A stretch of 42,229 bases of DNA. It comes from Legionella tunisiensis (GTDB lineage: Bacteria; Pseudomonadota; Gammaproteobacteria; Legionellales; Legionellaceae). This document shows positions 1 to 9,872 of the stretch, in pieces. The stretch lies in the NCBI RefSeq assembly GCF_000308315.1, contig NZ_CALJ01000325.1, forward strand, positions 1-42,229, given 5' to 3'. Position 1 is the stretch's first letter; every line of letters starts with the position of its first letter. A program made the position numbers and the translations under genes. The notes beneath the pieces were generated by a model that worked only from the letters and a program-made list of their open reading frames with translations, ran no database searches and had not been told where the DNA came from.

Positions 1-1
1 T

Positions 2-556
2 GGGGGGATTACCGCTGTACTGAAAAAATCGTGCCGAGAAGTATTGCAAATGCTTCCACCCCAGCCATTTGAATGCGTTTCGTTAAGTGCGGCTTTGGTT
101 GAATGGACAAGACAAGCCGGAATTGGTTCTTACTTGGTCGCTGGTTCATTAACCTTTAAAGGGAAGAGTCTGTTTCAATATGATCCTATAGTCGAATATA
201 AAAATTACGTTGAAAATTGGAGCGGTCATTGTTGGGTTATATTCAATGATGCTATAGCTGAAATATCTTTATTCAGAACAACATATTCAGAAAAAGCAAC
301 CAGTTGGCTTAGAAATATGATCATAGAAAATTTTGGAGAACAAAAAGGAGCCATAATTGCTACCATTTCCGAAATGGAGGAAATGGGATTTTCCTATACT
401 CCCGAATATATTTTTAATGATCTTAAGCTTAGTGGGGTCTTAAATTATGTTGAACATATTTTATCAAAACAAAATAATATTCCTATTGATACAACTACCA
501 GCCGTATTGTCTGTCCTGTGCCTGGTTTTTCAAATTTGGAAATAGCTGAGGGATAA
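2..556 (+). CDS. Hypothetical protein, 5'-truncated by the window edge
   Basis: The frame is open from base 2, so the real start probably lies before the window. The first possible internal starts are TTG at 44 and ATG at 50. The visible part is about 185 codons and ends in TAA. Its central part reads GHCWVIFNDAIAEISLFRT, a pattern seen in small uncharacterised proteins with a Cys/His thiol-protease or transglutaminase-like fold (inference, weak). No signal peptide or membrane segment is visible. Codon use is AT-rich, unlike the minus-strand transfer operon that starts just to its right and converges with it. It is one of the few genes here without a homopolymer frameshift. Confidence 0.6.
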   Translation, partial: GGITAVLKKSCREVLQMLPPQPFECVSLSAALVEWTRQAGIGSYLVAGSLTFKGKSLFQYDPIVEYKNYVENWSGHCWVIFNDAIAEISLFRTTYSEKATSWLRNMIIENFGEQKGAIIATISEMEEMGFSYTPEYIFNDLKLSGVLNYVEHILSKQNNIPIDTTTSRIVCPVPGFSNLEIAEG

Positions 557-606
557 TTTGATTAAATGGATGTTTTAATTTTGAACTGACAATAAAAGGG
601 GTGGCA

Positions 607-636
607 GGGTTGGGCAATTCCTTTCGCCCAATAACC
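607..636 (-). terminator. Candidate terminator of the lvr/lvh operon
   Basis: TTGGGC at 610-615 pairs with GCCCAA at 626-631. The hairpin lies just past the end of the last minus-strand gene, and a short T-rich stretch follows further on (minus strand CCCCTTTTATT). The T-run is not directly adjacent to the stem, so this is only a candidate. It sits between convergent genes. Confidence 0.3.
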
Positions 637-649
637 TCTGGATTTTTGT

Positions 650-2060
650 CTAGTACTGATAACTCTGCAGGCTATCCTCCTCCTGATAAATGTTATCAAT
701 CTTCTCCTTATTCTCAATGAGGATAAGCGGTGCTGACAGGGATTTTTGCCGTTGCAGGTCATCAAAGACCAGTTCTTCATTGGCTGAATCCGTGGGCATG
801 CTTTTTATGGAGCCGCCAAGACCACGGAGTGCTTTGGTGGGGCTGCTGACTCCTTTTTCAACCGCCATCAGGGTGTCGCAGATGGCCTGCTCCCGTACGT
901 CCAATACCTCTTCCCGTTGCTCAAGATGCAACTGACGTTTATCAAGCCCTTCCTGAATCCGGTTGAGTTTGATGGCGGTGGGGTGTGCAGACGGACAAAG
1001 GGCTGCCTCAGGCACCAGGTCAATGGCGCTTAAATTTTCCTGAAGCTTTAAGGCATAATGCCTGTCAAGGCGTTTAAAGACCAAATACTGTAAAGCGCTG
1101 CTTAGCGCCAGAAGACTTAAGCCTCCTGCGGTAAAAAGAAGGGTTGGCGGGTAAAGGCAGCAGAATGCCAGCGTGGCGACCTCCAGGCAGACTCCAGCCA
1201 GTTTAACCAGAACCCTTGCCAGTGTGCGCCCCTGCCAGTTGGCAAGGCGGTGTTTCTCGGCAATACCCTGCCAGGTTTCAGTGCCAGGGTTTACGCGGGC
1301 TTTTCGCAGCCGTTGGCCGAATGCGAGTGAGCCAAGATGCTTACCCAGTCCTGCAAAGCTGCCTGCAAGAATAAGCCCTGCAGCGACTGGGGTGATAACA
1401 CCGCCCGCGAGATAAGAGAGCGTTAGACCTGCCATCGCACACCCTGAGGCCAGGGTTGTCAGCAGCAGGGAGGCGATTTTCTGTGACGGGCTTTTTTCTC
1501 AGTCCTTAGCGTTGAGCGAAGGGTAAAAAGAAACGCGGCACCCTGAACGGCCACTCCTGCCAGTGGGATGTTTTTAAGCTGCGAGAAAACTCTCACAAGC
1601 CCTGCCTGAGCGCTTAAGCCAAACCCTTTTATGGTAGCCGGCAGCGTGCTTAACATACCCTGCTGCCAGGCTGCCGCACCTGCCCCAACACTCAGTACAC
1701 CCGCTGCGGCAAATGTAAGAGTACCGGCTGGCGGGTTTGTTGTCTGGATGCAGGTTAAAAGCCAGTCCAGTTCATGATGGCCATCGCAGAAAAGCGCGAT
1801 AAGCAGTTCGTGCAGGCTGGCGCTTTGCTTAAGAAAGCCTGCCTGTGCTTCCTTATCCAGTGCCAGGCTTGCAAGGATGGCACCGATAAAGGGGTCGCCT
1901 TTTTTAAGGGGAACGGCCTTCATCAGTGCAACACCTTGAGTGTTTAAGCGCTGCACCAGGTGCTTAAGACGAGCTGCTGTGACCTCAAGGGCGTCACCCT
2001 GCACGTAATGCAGGATGATTTCCTTTACGCGATTCTGGTCTAAAGGGGATAATTTTTCAT
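650..2060 (-). CDS. Large membrane protein, distal gene of the transfer operon (frame reconstructed)
   Basis: Two open pieces join into one protein of about 470 aa when one base is restored at the T-run 2053-2057 (giving MKKLSPLDQN as the N-terminus) and one at 1492-1497. The ATG at 2058-2060 overlaps the TGA of the upstream barrel gene (ATGA), which supports the start and translational coupling. The protein has several hydrophobic segments, including GTLTFAAAGVLSVGAGAAA, LASGCAMAGLTLSYLAGG and the VATLAFCCLYPPTLLFTAGG region. A charged helical tail containing LEQREEVLDVREQAI follows, probably coiled coil. I do not recognise a family. Its position at the end of the Lvh operon suggests an envelope function linked to transfer or surface presentation (inference). 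Confidence 0.6.
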
Positions 2061-2712
2061 GGGGTTAACTCCTTAAGGTAATTAAAAACGTAGGAAAAGC
2101 CTAAGAGCACGGCCTGCTGGGTCGGCATGTGGCGAATGATGGCAGTCTCATGGGCTTCATCGACGGTAAGGGTTGGGTTTTGGCCGAAGAGAATCTGATA
2201 GCCTAAATGGGCTGTTGTCTGCTCGTTAATCTGAAAACCAAACCCTGCCATCAGTTCCGGTGCAAAGCCCTTAAGGCTGTTGATGGCGGCCTTATCCACG
2301 CTCATCTGGCGATAAGCCACCCCGCCTTTCACCCAGGAGAACAGCGGAAAATCAATCAGGGTTTCGCTTCGAAGACTTAAGAGCACATCGAGCATGGGTT
2401 TAAGGGTTGCTTCAACCTCTACCCCGCCCAGGGCGTCGATATCCTCTCTGGCAAAGGCAAGGGAGAGGGTATTGCCGGATTGAAGCCCTGCTTCCAGTGC
2501 GGCCTGCCAGTAGGTCTTTGTCGTTAAGACATAACCTAAACTGATACGCCCTGTGGCGACCTGACGTGCCTTGTCAATGGCACCACTGTAAGAGGCCATG
2601 CCGATTGCCCCATCAATCACCCAGGGGCGGCAACAGTCAACCTCATCAAAGGCCAGCGCCTTCAACGAGACGCTCAGGAAGGCAAAAAAAGAAGGAGGGA
2701 TTTTTTAATCAT
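2057..2712 (-). CDS. Outer-membrane beta-barrel protein (frame reconstructed)
   Basis: ATG at 2712 opens MIKKSLLLF. Restoring one base in the 7-A run at 2684-2690 gives a clean signal peptide ending near SLKALA, followed by the mature protein FDEVDCC, for a total of about 218 aa. The body has short alternating strands with aromatic ends (for example LFSWVKGGVAYRQ, AHLGYQILFG), the usual look of a small outer-membrane barrel. The last strand LLGFSYVF ends in Phe, as barrels often do, followed by a short tail. It sits between the Lcl-like genes and the 470-aa membrane protein and overlaps the latter by four bases. Its role may be an adhesin partner, surface exclusion or envelope remodelling. 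The function is not known. Confidence 0.65.
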
Positions 2713-2732
2713 GATAAATACTCTGGTTAAGG

Positions 2733-3500
2733 TTAAAAACGGCTGATGGGGCGTACATGGGCAGTACTGTCTGCCTTAAGCCCAATACGAAGGGCTCCTG
2801 TGGCCATATCAAGCTGGTAGGCACTGGCCACCGACAGTTCGGTCGATGACCAGTAGGTCTCGCCTGTCATGGACAGCGCCCCTGTTGTAACGAGGGTTTG
2901 ATGCAGGAGCCTTAATTCAAGGGCAGAGGGCAAATACCAGTTGCCGTAGCAGTCTTCTCCTTTCTCAGCACAGGGGCTTAGGCCATCGCCGGCCACCTTA
3001 AAGGTCATGGCGGCTAACGCTGCAAACTGACCTTTCTGGTTATCGATGGTTTGAGAGGCGACGATTAGACGGGTATTGGTTTCGCCGGCATCAATGCCGT
3101 CAGCCCGCGCATTGGTGGTTTTATTGCCCGCAGCGCCATTACGCCAGGTGAGCCCTTCATCAGAGGCATCCTTTAAGGCGGCAATCAAGCCGTGCTGGCC
3201 TGATTCATCGACCTGAAAAACAAGGCCGCCGTGGTAGCGTTCGCCGACCTGATGTTTCACCGGAAGTAATGCGAGTTGCGCCTTAAGGGCTTCGAGCGCG
3301 CTTTCAAGTGCTGCAGCCTTTGACGCACTGGCATTGCGAAGGAGGTTCAGATTGCTTTCAAGGGCAATGATTCTGTTTGCATTCTGGGTCGAACGAATTT
3401 CGACAAACTCCATTCGCGTCGAGATATCCATCGCTTTTGCACAACCCGCGACTGCCACCAAGAACAAACCAGTCCCAAGTTGATGTTTTAAACGTTTCAC
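2733..3500 (-). CDS. Lcl-like C-terminal domain (DUF1566) lipoprotein, copy 1
   Basis: This is a 255-aa protein. Its N-terminus ends in VAVAGC, a good lipobox, so it is probably a lipoprotein. Residues about 25-80 form an Ala/Leu-rich helical, probably coiled-coil, stalk. Residues about 85-255 match the pattern of the C-terminal domain of the Legionella collagen-like adhesin Lcl and the DUF1566 family: YHGGLVFQVDESGQHGLIAA, then TNTRLIVASQ, YGNWYLPSALELRLL and YWSSTE. There are no collagen repeats. A second copy follows upstream at 3515-4252 with the same architecture. Lcl C-terminal domains are linked to surface attachment and glycosaminoglycan binding in L. pneumophila (established for Lcl). 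A transfer-linked adhesin role here is inference. The reading frame is intact. Confidence 0.75.
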   Translation of the reverse strand: MKRLKHQLGTGLFLVAVAGCAKAMDISTRMEFVEIRSTQNANRIIALESNLNLLRNASASKAAALESALEALKAQLALLPVKHQVGERYHGGLVFQVDESGQHGLIAALKDASDEGLTWRNGAAGNKTTNARADGIDAGETNTRLIVASQTIDNQKGQFAALAAMTFKVAGDGLSPCAEKGEDCYGNWYLPSALELRLLHQTLVTTGALSMTGETYWSSTELSVASAYQLDMATGALRIGLKADSTAHVRPISRF

Positions 3501-3514
3501 GGTTGTTCTCCTTG

Positions 3515-4252
3515 TTAAAATGCATGCACGGCACGAAGGCGTGCAGGGGTTGCCTTGTCGGCTCTACGACGCTCGCCACTGGCAAAATCAATTAGAAAGG
3601 CTTCGGTCGTCGAGGCTTCGGTCGATGACCAGTAAGGCTCTTCGCTGAAATCGCCTAAGGAGGTACTCCGGTATAACTGGTAAATCAGTGATAACTCGTA
3701 AGCGGAAGGCAAAAGCCAGTGGCCGTAACAGGGGGCTTCGATTGAACAGGGGCTCACCCCATCGGCAGCAATGCGCCAGGTGGCAGCAGCAAGGGCTGCA
3801 AACTCACCCTCCTGATTGTCAGGGGTCTGGGCTGCAATGATTAGGCGGGTGTTGGTGTCTCCTGCATTAAGGCCATCGGCATGAGCATTGGTAATGCGCT
3901 CGCCGCTGTCGCCATTGCGCCATTCCAGGGGGCTTTGCGGCAGGTCATGAAGCGACACCACCAGACCATGCCGGCCTGTTTCATCGACATAAAAAACAAG
4001 GCCGCCCTGATAAAGCGCACCAGGGCTTACCCTGCCTGACAGAGACGCCTCCTGATAGCCCTGGTTTAACGCGGTTAACTGGGCTTTAAGGCCGGCCTGT
4101 GCACTGGCAAGGGTGGTAAGACGTGCCGAGAACTCATTGCGAAGTGCTGCCACCTCGCTTCGGACAAACTCGGTAGAGGCCTGGGCTGCCATGCCTTGAG
4201 AACTAAACCCCGCCCCTGCTGCCAGCAGACTTAAGCCAATGGCTTTCTTCAT
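3515..4252 (-). CDS. Lcl-like C-terminal domain (DUF1566) secreted protein, copy 2
   Basis: The start is the ATG at 4252, preceded on the minus strand by AAGGAG seven bases upstream. An in-frame ATG at 4267 lies inside that ribosome-binding region and is rejected. The N-terminus MKKAIGLSLLAAGAGFSSQGMAAQA is a type I signal peptide, whereas copy 1 has a lipobox. A short helical region precedes the globular domain with YQGGLVFYVDETGRHGLVVS, TNTRLIIAAQT, YGHWLLPSAYELSLI and YWSSTEAS. The two copies are clear paralogues with the same block order but diverged sequence, so the duplication is not recent. A 14-base gap separates them. One lipid-anchored and one soluble copy may act as a pair (inference). 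Confidence 0.75.
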   Translation of the reverse strand: MKKAIGLSLLAAGAGFSSQGMAAQASTEFVRSEVAALRNEFSARLTTLASAQAGLKAQLTALNQGYQEASLSGRVSPGALYQGGLVFYVDETGRHGLVVSLHDLPQSPLEWRNGDSGERITNAHADGLNAGDTNTRLIIAAQTPDNQEGEFAALAAATWRIAADGVSPCSIEAPCYGHWLLPSAYELSLIYQLYRSTSLGDFSEEPYWSSTEASTTEAFLIDFASGERRRADKATPARLRAVHAF

Positions 4253-4267
4253 AGCAAACTCCTTCAT

Positions 4268-6947
4268 TTAAAAATCAAGCTCCTGTTCGAGGTGTTTCTT
4301 TTTTACGCGTTGGCGTAAGAGTCCTTTTGCAGGGCTTAGGGGTTTAAGGGATGCCTCCGGCGTAAAAAGGGTTAACGCGCCGGCTTGAGCCTTCACCGCG
4401 TCAAGTCCCTGCTCACAAAGCAGCTGATTAAAATCCTGCCCTGCCGTGGCCGGTTTTGTGAGCAGCACATTAAAGCCTTTGCGGTGGAGCTCCTCTGCCG
4501 CATGGTTTGTCTTTTTGTCGGACTCTTCATTGCCCTTGTCATGGTCGGCAAAGACAATCAGGGTGTTGCGGGAGGCATTAAAGGGCATGGCACTGACATT
4601 GGTCATGCTGCCAAGGGCTGCAAAGACGGTGAGGTCTTTAAAGGCAGATGCTACTGAAAGCCCTGTTTCAGCCCCTTCGGCAAGCCCGTAAAGCCCGCTG
4701 CTGCCGACCGTTAACACCACCGCCGCCCCTTTAATCAGGCCATAGGAGCGTTTGGGATTGGGGCAGTTTAATTTGTTACCCTCGTTGTCTAAAAAATCGC
4801 CTGCACACCCTGCACCGTCCCGTTTAAATTCTTACCGACGAGCAAAAGGGCTGGATGCAGTGTGCCTGAATCAGGCTCCCTTAAGGCCGGCAGAAATCGA
4901 ATGGAATCGGAGCAGAGGCTCGTATCAATGCCGCGGGTTTTAGCCAGATAAACTTCGCCTAAGCTGCCTTTCAGTGGCAGGGAGGCATTGGCCAGTTCAC
5001 GGGCATAGCGCAGGCTTTTCTGCCGGCTCTCATCCAGGAGGGGCATGTCGCTTAAATCCACCACGGTTTTAGTAGCGGGTTCGGGTTTAAGGCTTAAAAA
5101 ATCACCGGCAAAATCAAGGGCGTCCTTAAAATGTAAATCTTTCTCCTGCTGAATCAACTGCAGCAGGTTTCCGCCCCTGCCGGTCTGGTGGTCATACCAG
5201 AGCCCCTGTTTGTCCCCCGCTACAGTGACAATCAGCGACCCCTTGTTGCTGCCAAAACGAAGCTGGTTTTTGTCCCGTGCCAGAGGCTCCCCTAAAAGGG
5301 TGGTGAGGAGCGTTTCACACTGGGCATTAAGACCTGCCGTCAACGCGCTGATATCCCAGCGGCTGCCCTCTGTCTCAAGGGTTTTTACCGGCGTTCTCAC
5401 GCTGCTCTTAAGCAGTGCCTCAAGGTCTAAGGCAGGGGCTGTGGCACGAAGGCTTTCCAGTGCAATCAAGGGCGATTGCTTTGTCTCAGTGACGGTCAGA
5501 GCAGGCTCATCCTCAAAGGCCAGAACTGCTGACTCAGGCACGGCTGTTCGTTCTTCCTCGGATACGGCGCTTAAGTCCTCGCTGCCGACCTCAACCTCAT
5601 TGGCTGCGAGATTCTTAACAGGTGGAGCCTCAGGGGAAGGCCATCCCTCATTGGCACTGGCAAGGCCATGAAGCCCTTCTTCGTTGGCGGATTCACTTAA
5701 TTCGGTGGAAACAATGGCGGCCTGCAGGCGCTTAAAATCCGCGAGCCCCTCGTTAAGGGAGGTTTCGGCTGCTTTCACGGCAACGGGCGTTTGGCGTGCT
5801 TTTGCCAGCAGGGCGTCGTGCACGGGCTTCGCCACCTCACTGACCGCCTCTAAGGGGATTCCTGCACTCAAACGGTTAAAATCGGGTGCCACCAGCAGGC
5901 GGGCGGCCTTTTTTGCCACCTCACTCGGTACTTTCTCGCCATAAAAACGGCAGGCCGATTCAAATTTCTCATAGAGGGGGTTTAATTCCGGAAAAAGAGC
6001 CAGTGCCTCGTCTTTCGGCAGGGCGTTAAAGGCCGCTTCGCGCTGTTCATTTTGAAGGTGGCTGTCAATGGACTCAATGCGAGCGGCCTCTTTCAGCAAA
6101 TCCGGCGCATACGGCCAAAAGCCCTGCTTAACCCCGTTTTTGCCCAGGAGTTCGCGCATGAAATTAACGCCCTTATACGGGTAGGGCTTTTTCTCTTTTT
6201 TAAGGCACTGGGAAAAGCCTGCTGCACGCCGATAAAGGACGTTCGTAGCCGTCTGGCTTCAAGGCTTAATTCTTCGGCATTGGCAAGCGGCATGTCGGCC
6301 GCTACATCACGGATGGCACGGGAAAGGCAGTCCTTAACGGCCTTGTCCACAAGGTCTGGAAGCACCCACTGGCCAAAGGCGCGTCTGGCCTGTTTTTTAA
6401 GGGTCAGCAGTGGCGTCAGTTCAGGATGTTGGGCAAGTGCTTTTTTCTCATCGTTAAAAAATGCAAGGCTTAAGGTGAGAAATCGTGCATTCACCTCGCG
6501 GGAAAGGTCAGGGTTGGCGCGGGCTGCGGCCTTAAAATCCGTTGCAAGCCCCTGGCGTATCGTCTGACATTCTTCACCGAGGATGCGATGGGCTTCCTCC
6601 TGCCGGCCTTCGCGCTTAAAAGGGGCAACGGGGCTGCCACGGTCAAGGGCGCGCAAGGCATCGATGGCAGTCGCTTTGGCACGCAGGGCATTGCGGCTGT
6701 GGGTACTGACAGGATGGGGAAGGGCGGCCATCAGGTCGGTGTAAAACCCAAGGGCGTCGTCCTCAACGGTAAAGACCGCTTTAAGTTCAGGGTAGGCCGC
6801 TTCGGCGGCTTCCCGCGGCGTCGTTAAAAACGCGTCACGCCGTTTTCCGGCGTACCCTCGTCTCATGTTAAGCCGCTCAAAATGGCGGTATTCACGGGTC
6901 TTAAGCCCCACGAGTCGGGCAAGACGGGTTTTACGGGACAGGCTCAT
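4268..6947 (-). CDS. Toprim/primase-type DNA-processing protein of the transfer operon (frame reconstructed)
   Basis: Three open pieces form one protein of about 893 aa after one base is restored at the T-run 6196-6201 and one at the A-run 4791-4796. The N-terminal two-thirds is helical, with no relaxase histidine triad seen. The region with GLWYDHQTGRGGNLLQLI resembles the zinc-poor CHC2-like and DUF7146-type segment that precedes Toprim. The last part has LYGLAEGAETGLSVA and TLIVFADHDKGNEE, the two acidic motifs of a Toprim domain. ATG at 6945-6947 overlaps the VirD4 stop (ATGA). Similar Toprim proteins lie next to virD4 or relaxase genes in many mobile elements. It could correspond to Legionella LvrE, which I cannot confirm. 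Confidence 0.65.
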
Positions 6948-8889
6948 GCATTATCTCCTTTCTTCTCAAATTCACGGGCAAGGTCATGGATTAACCCAGC
7001 GGTTTTATCCTCGGAACGCGCTGTCCTTTCCTGGCGGCCAAGGCGCTCAATCAAAGGGCTTAAGGCCGCAGCGATAGTCTGGCCAATCTCAGTGCCTGGA
7101 CTCACGGCCTTAGGAGGCAGGGGTTTATCCTCCTTAACAGGCGGGTTTTCTTTTTTAACGTCAATGACGGGAAACTGCGGTGCTATCGTTGGCACTGGCA
7201 GGGCTGGCAGGAGTTTTTCCTTAAAGCCTTTGTCACGGTAATAGGTTATTTTTTACAGCGAATCAGGCCATCGCCGGTCATAAGCACCTGCTGGTTCTTA
7301 GGCAGGCTTCCGACGTCTGCAGGGCTTAAGAGTGGCCGCTCAATGAGGCTTTCGCTGTACTGGCTGCCTTCACGTGCCGTGGCGTAGCTGCGGTTTTTAA
7401 TGCGCAGGGTGCGAAAACCACACTCGCGCGATAAAAATTCTTTGTCCGTTGGCGTATTCTGGCGAAAGCCGATTTTTAAGTCGGAGTTTTGAAAAAAATG
7501 TCGCTGCCGTCACGTCCGCCATAAAGCGAATAAAACTGGCCTAAATTCTGGATAATCGGCATTAAATGCACGCCATAACCTGCCAAATCGCCAAAGCCGT
7601 CTTTGAGTTTATCCATGCGGCCAAAGCGGTTGATTTCATCAAGCAGGCAAAGGACTTTAACCGGCTCATCGGCCTTGGGCAGGTGGGCGAGCATGGTGTT
7701 TAAAAAAGCTGGATTAAGAGATTAATCAGGGGCGCTAAACGCAGAATCTGATTGGTGCCAAAGGCAAAATAAAGCGTGGTCGGGGTTTTGCGAAAATCCC
7801 TGAAGTCTAAGTCCGAATGATTGGTGGCCGCACAAATGAAGGGGTCTTCCCAGAGGCGAAGCATGGAGGCAAGGGTTGAGCGCACGCCCGATTGCTCTTT
7901 AGGGGCTTTCTGCAGAAAATTCTGGATGGCAAGATAGGCGGCATGGTCTAAGGTAATGAGGTTATCGGCCAGAGTGTGTGTTTCAATCGCTTCCGTTAAA
8001 AACACCTCCAGGTCGCCGCTTTTTACCAGGGAGGCTAGTTCGCTTAAGGCAAAGCGGCGATTACTCTGCAAGAGCCACAGGAGAAGCCCTAAGGCAAGGG
8101 AGCGTGCCTCTTCTGCCCACATTTTGTTTTCATCCCCACTGCCGCTGATTAAGATATCCAGAATCAAATGCAAATCGCCAATGCGCTGAGAGGGATTATC
8201 GCGCGAGACATAATCCAGCGGATTGATGCAGTGGGTTTTAAAATCGGGACTGGCCGGTGAAAAACGAAAGACGCGATTGCCGCGGGTTGCGCGATACCCG
8301 CTGCTGGCATCAAAAATCTCACCCTTGTTGTCGAGCGCTAACAGCGAGCCCTGCCAGTGAAGCGCATTGGGAATGACCAGCGACACCCCTTTACCGGAGC
8401 GAGAGGGTGCGAAGACCAGCAGGTGGTTGGTCAGGGTATAGCGAAGAAGGTTAGCCCCCGCGCGCCCAACCAGCACATTCCCGCGCTCGTTTAAAAAGCC
8501 CATTTTTTAATTTCCCGACGCGTTGCAAAATGGGCATTGCCATAAAGGTGGCGGTGCGGGGATTCAAAGACGGGGCTAAGAAGCGTTAGTATCGCAAACC
8601 CGCCGGCCAGCAGCGGCAATGCCCAGAGGCAAAGGTTGGTGAGTAAATCCAGTTCGCTGCTGTAAAGGGCAAAGGAGAGGGCAGACCAGGGTCTTACGGA
8701 TGTCAGAGGGAAGTCCATCAGGGCGTAAAAAAGAAGCGACCAGAGGGTTAAGGCAAGGACTGCCAGCAGAAGAAAGAAGGTAATCTGCCGGCAGGCTTTT
8801 AAGGTTTTGGTTCTGGCTGCAGGAGGAAGCCCCTTGTAGAGACAAAAGCCTGCCGCAAGGAAGGCCAGCGTGTGAAGCAATACGTTCAT
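6944..8889 (-). CDS. lvhD4: VirD4-type coupling protein, LvhD4-like (four frameshifts, reconstructed)
   Basis: This is an inner-membrane ATPase that brings the relaxase-DNA complex to the secretion channel. Five open pieces join into about 649 aa after one base is restored at each of the runs 8503-8508, 7702-7707, 7492-7498 and 7249-7254. The N-terminus from ATG 8889 has three or four hydrophobic segments, then GNAHFATRREIKK and the typical N-terminal cytosolic motif. Walker A is LVFAPSRSGKGVSLVIPN and Walker B is VLCLLDEINRFGRM, both classic VirD4/TraG signatures. The C-terminus (YYRDKGFKEKLLPALPVP, then a Pro- and Glu-rich tail of about 80 aa) carries a typical coupling-protein ending plus an extension. 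It overlaps virB11 upstream by four bases and the Toprim gene downstream by four. Confidence 0.9.
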
Positions 8890-9872
8890 GAAACCCCCTG
8901 CAGGTGGATATCCTCAATCACCCGCGCACCATCGGCACGGCGCGCCATCTGCACAATCACCTGTACGGAGGCTGTAATCAGGGCATGAAGCCGCTCAGGC
9001 GTTGCCCCTTCTAAGGCACGCGATTCGGCCAGCATGAAGGCAAGCTGGGTTTTTGCCGAATCAATGGAATCGGCGTGCAGTGTGGTTAAACTCCCAGGGT
9101 GGCCTGAGAGGCAGGCGCGCAGAAAGGGGTAGGCTTCGGCGGCGCGAAGCTCTGAGACAAACAGCCGGTCGGGGCGAAGTCTTAGGCTGACCTTTAATAA
9201 ATCAAGCATGGACACGCTGGATGCCAAATCTTCGTCTTCATTGGCAAGCAGGTGTACGCAGTTGGGGTTCTCAGGCTGAACTTCCCGCACGCCCTCAATG
9301 GTAATGAGGCGCTCTGATGGAGGGATTTCCCTAAGGCAGGAATTTAAAAAGGTGGTTTTGGCTGTCGAGGTTCCACCGCTGATAAGAATCGTCAGCTTTG
9401 ATTTCACGGCTGTGCGAATCAGGTCTTTAAACTGTCCTTTCCGGTGCAGCGCGTTTAACGTAACGCCGACCTCCTGCAGCTGCCTTGCGCGGTTTTCGCC
9501 TAAACGTCTAAAGGCACCCCTGGCCTCCCAGTCATCAAGGCTTAAGGAGGCCACCGTCGGCTTTCGAATGGCACAGATAACCTGCCCTCTGGCACAGGCC
9601 GGCGGCAAGACCATCTGGCAGCGCGCCCCGTCGGGCAGGGTGGCTGAGAGCAGCGGCCTTTTTTCCGACAGCGCCTTGCCATTGGCTTCGGCAAGAAGGC
9701 GTGCCAGCATCAGCAGGCGTTTTTCAGTAAGGGAGGGCAGCGCAAGGCATCTGAACTGCCCTTGCGCCTCCAGCCAGACTTCCCCAGGCCGGTTAATGCA
9801 AAGCTCGGAGACCTGTGCGTCGTCAAGGAGGGTTGCCAGGGGTTCCAGGTAAGCGTTTAAGGCAAGGCTCAT
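8886..9872 (-). CDS. lvhB11: VirB11-type secretion ATPase, LvhB11-like
   Basis: This is an intact hexameric traffic ATPase of 328 aa acting at the inner-membrane base of the channel. The P-loop at about residues 165-174 reads GGTSTAKTT, with Ala before the catalytic Lys where most VirB11 proteins have Gly. Walker B/Glu-box elements are ITIEGVREVQ and RLRPDRLFVSELR, and the His box GHPGSLTTLHA at 257-267 is canonical. The start ATG overlaps the stop of VirB10 by one base and its stop overlaps VirD4, so the genes are tightly coupled. The frame is intact over nearly 1 kb, consistent with its lack of long A/T runs. Confidence 0.92.
   Translation of the reverse strand: MSLALNAYLEPLATLLDDAQVSELCINRPGEVWLEAQGQFRCLALPSLTEKRLLMLARLLAEANGKALSEKRPLLSATLPDGARCQMVLPPACARGQVICAIRKPTVASLSLDDWEARGAFRRLGENRARQLQEVGVTLNALHRKGQFKDLIRTAVKSKLTILISGGTSTAKTTFLNSCLREIPPSERLITIEGVREVQPENPNCVHLLANEDEDLASSVSMLDLLKVSLRLRPDRLFVSELRAAEAYPFLRACLSGHPGSLTTLHADSIDSAKTQLAFMLAESRALEGATPERLHALITASVQVIVQMARRADGARVIEDIHLQGVS

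Noticed and set aside
5210-6567. Long plus-strand open frames (5210-5671, 5684-5944, 6052-6567)
   Set aside because: They are antisense to the Toprim gene, biased in composition (Ser/Arg/Ala-rich) and lack ribosome sites.
9298-9852. A 184-codon plus-strand frame opposite virB11
   Set aside because: It mirrors a well-supported, intact VirB11 gene and has no recognisable protein features.
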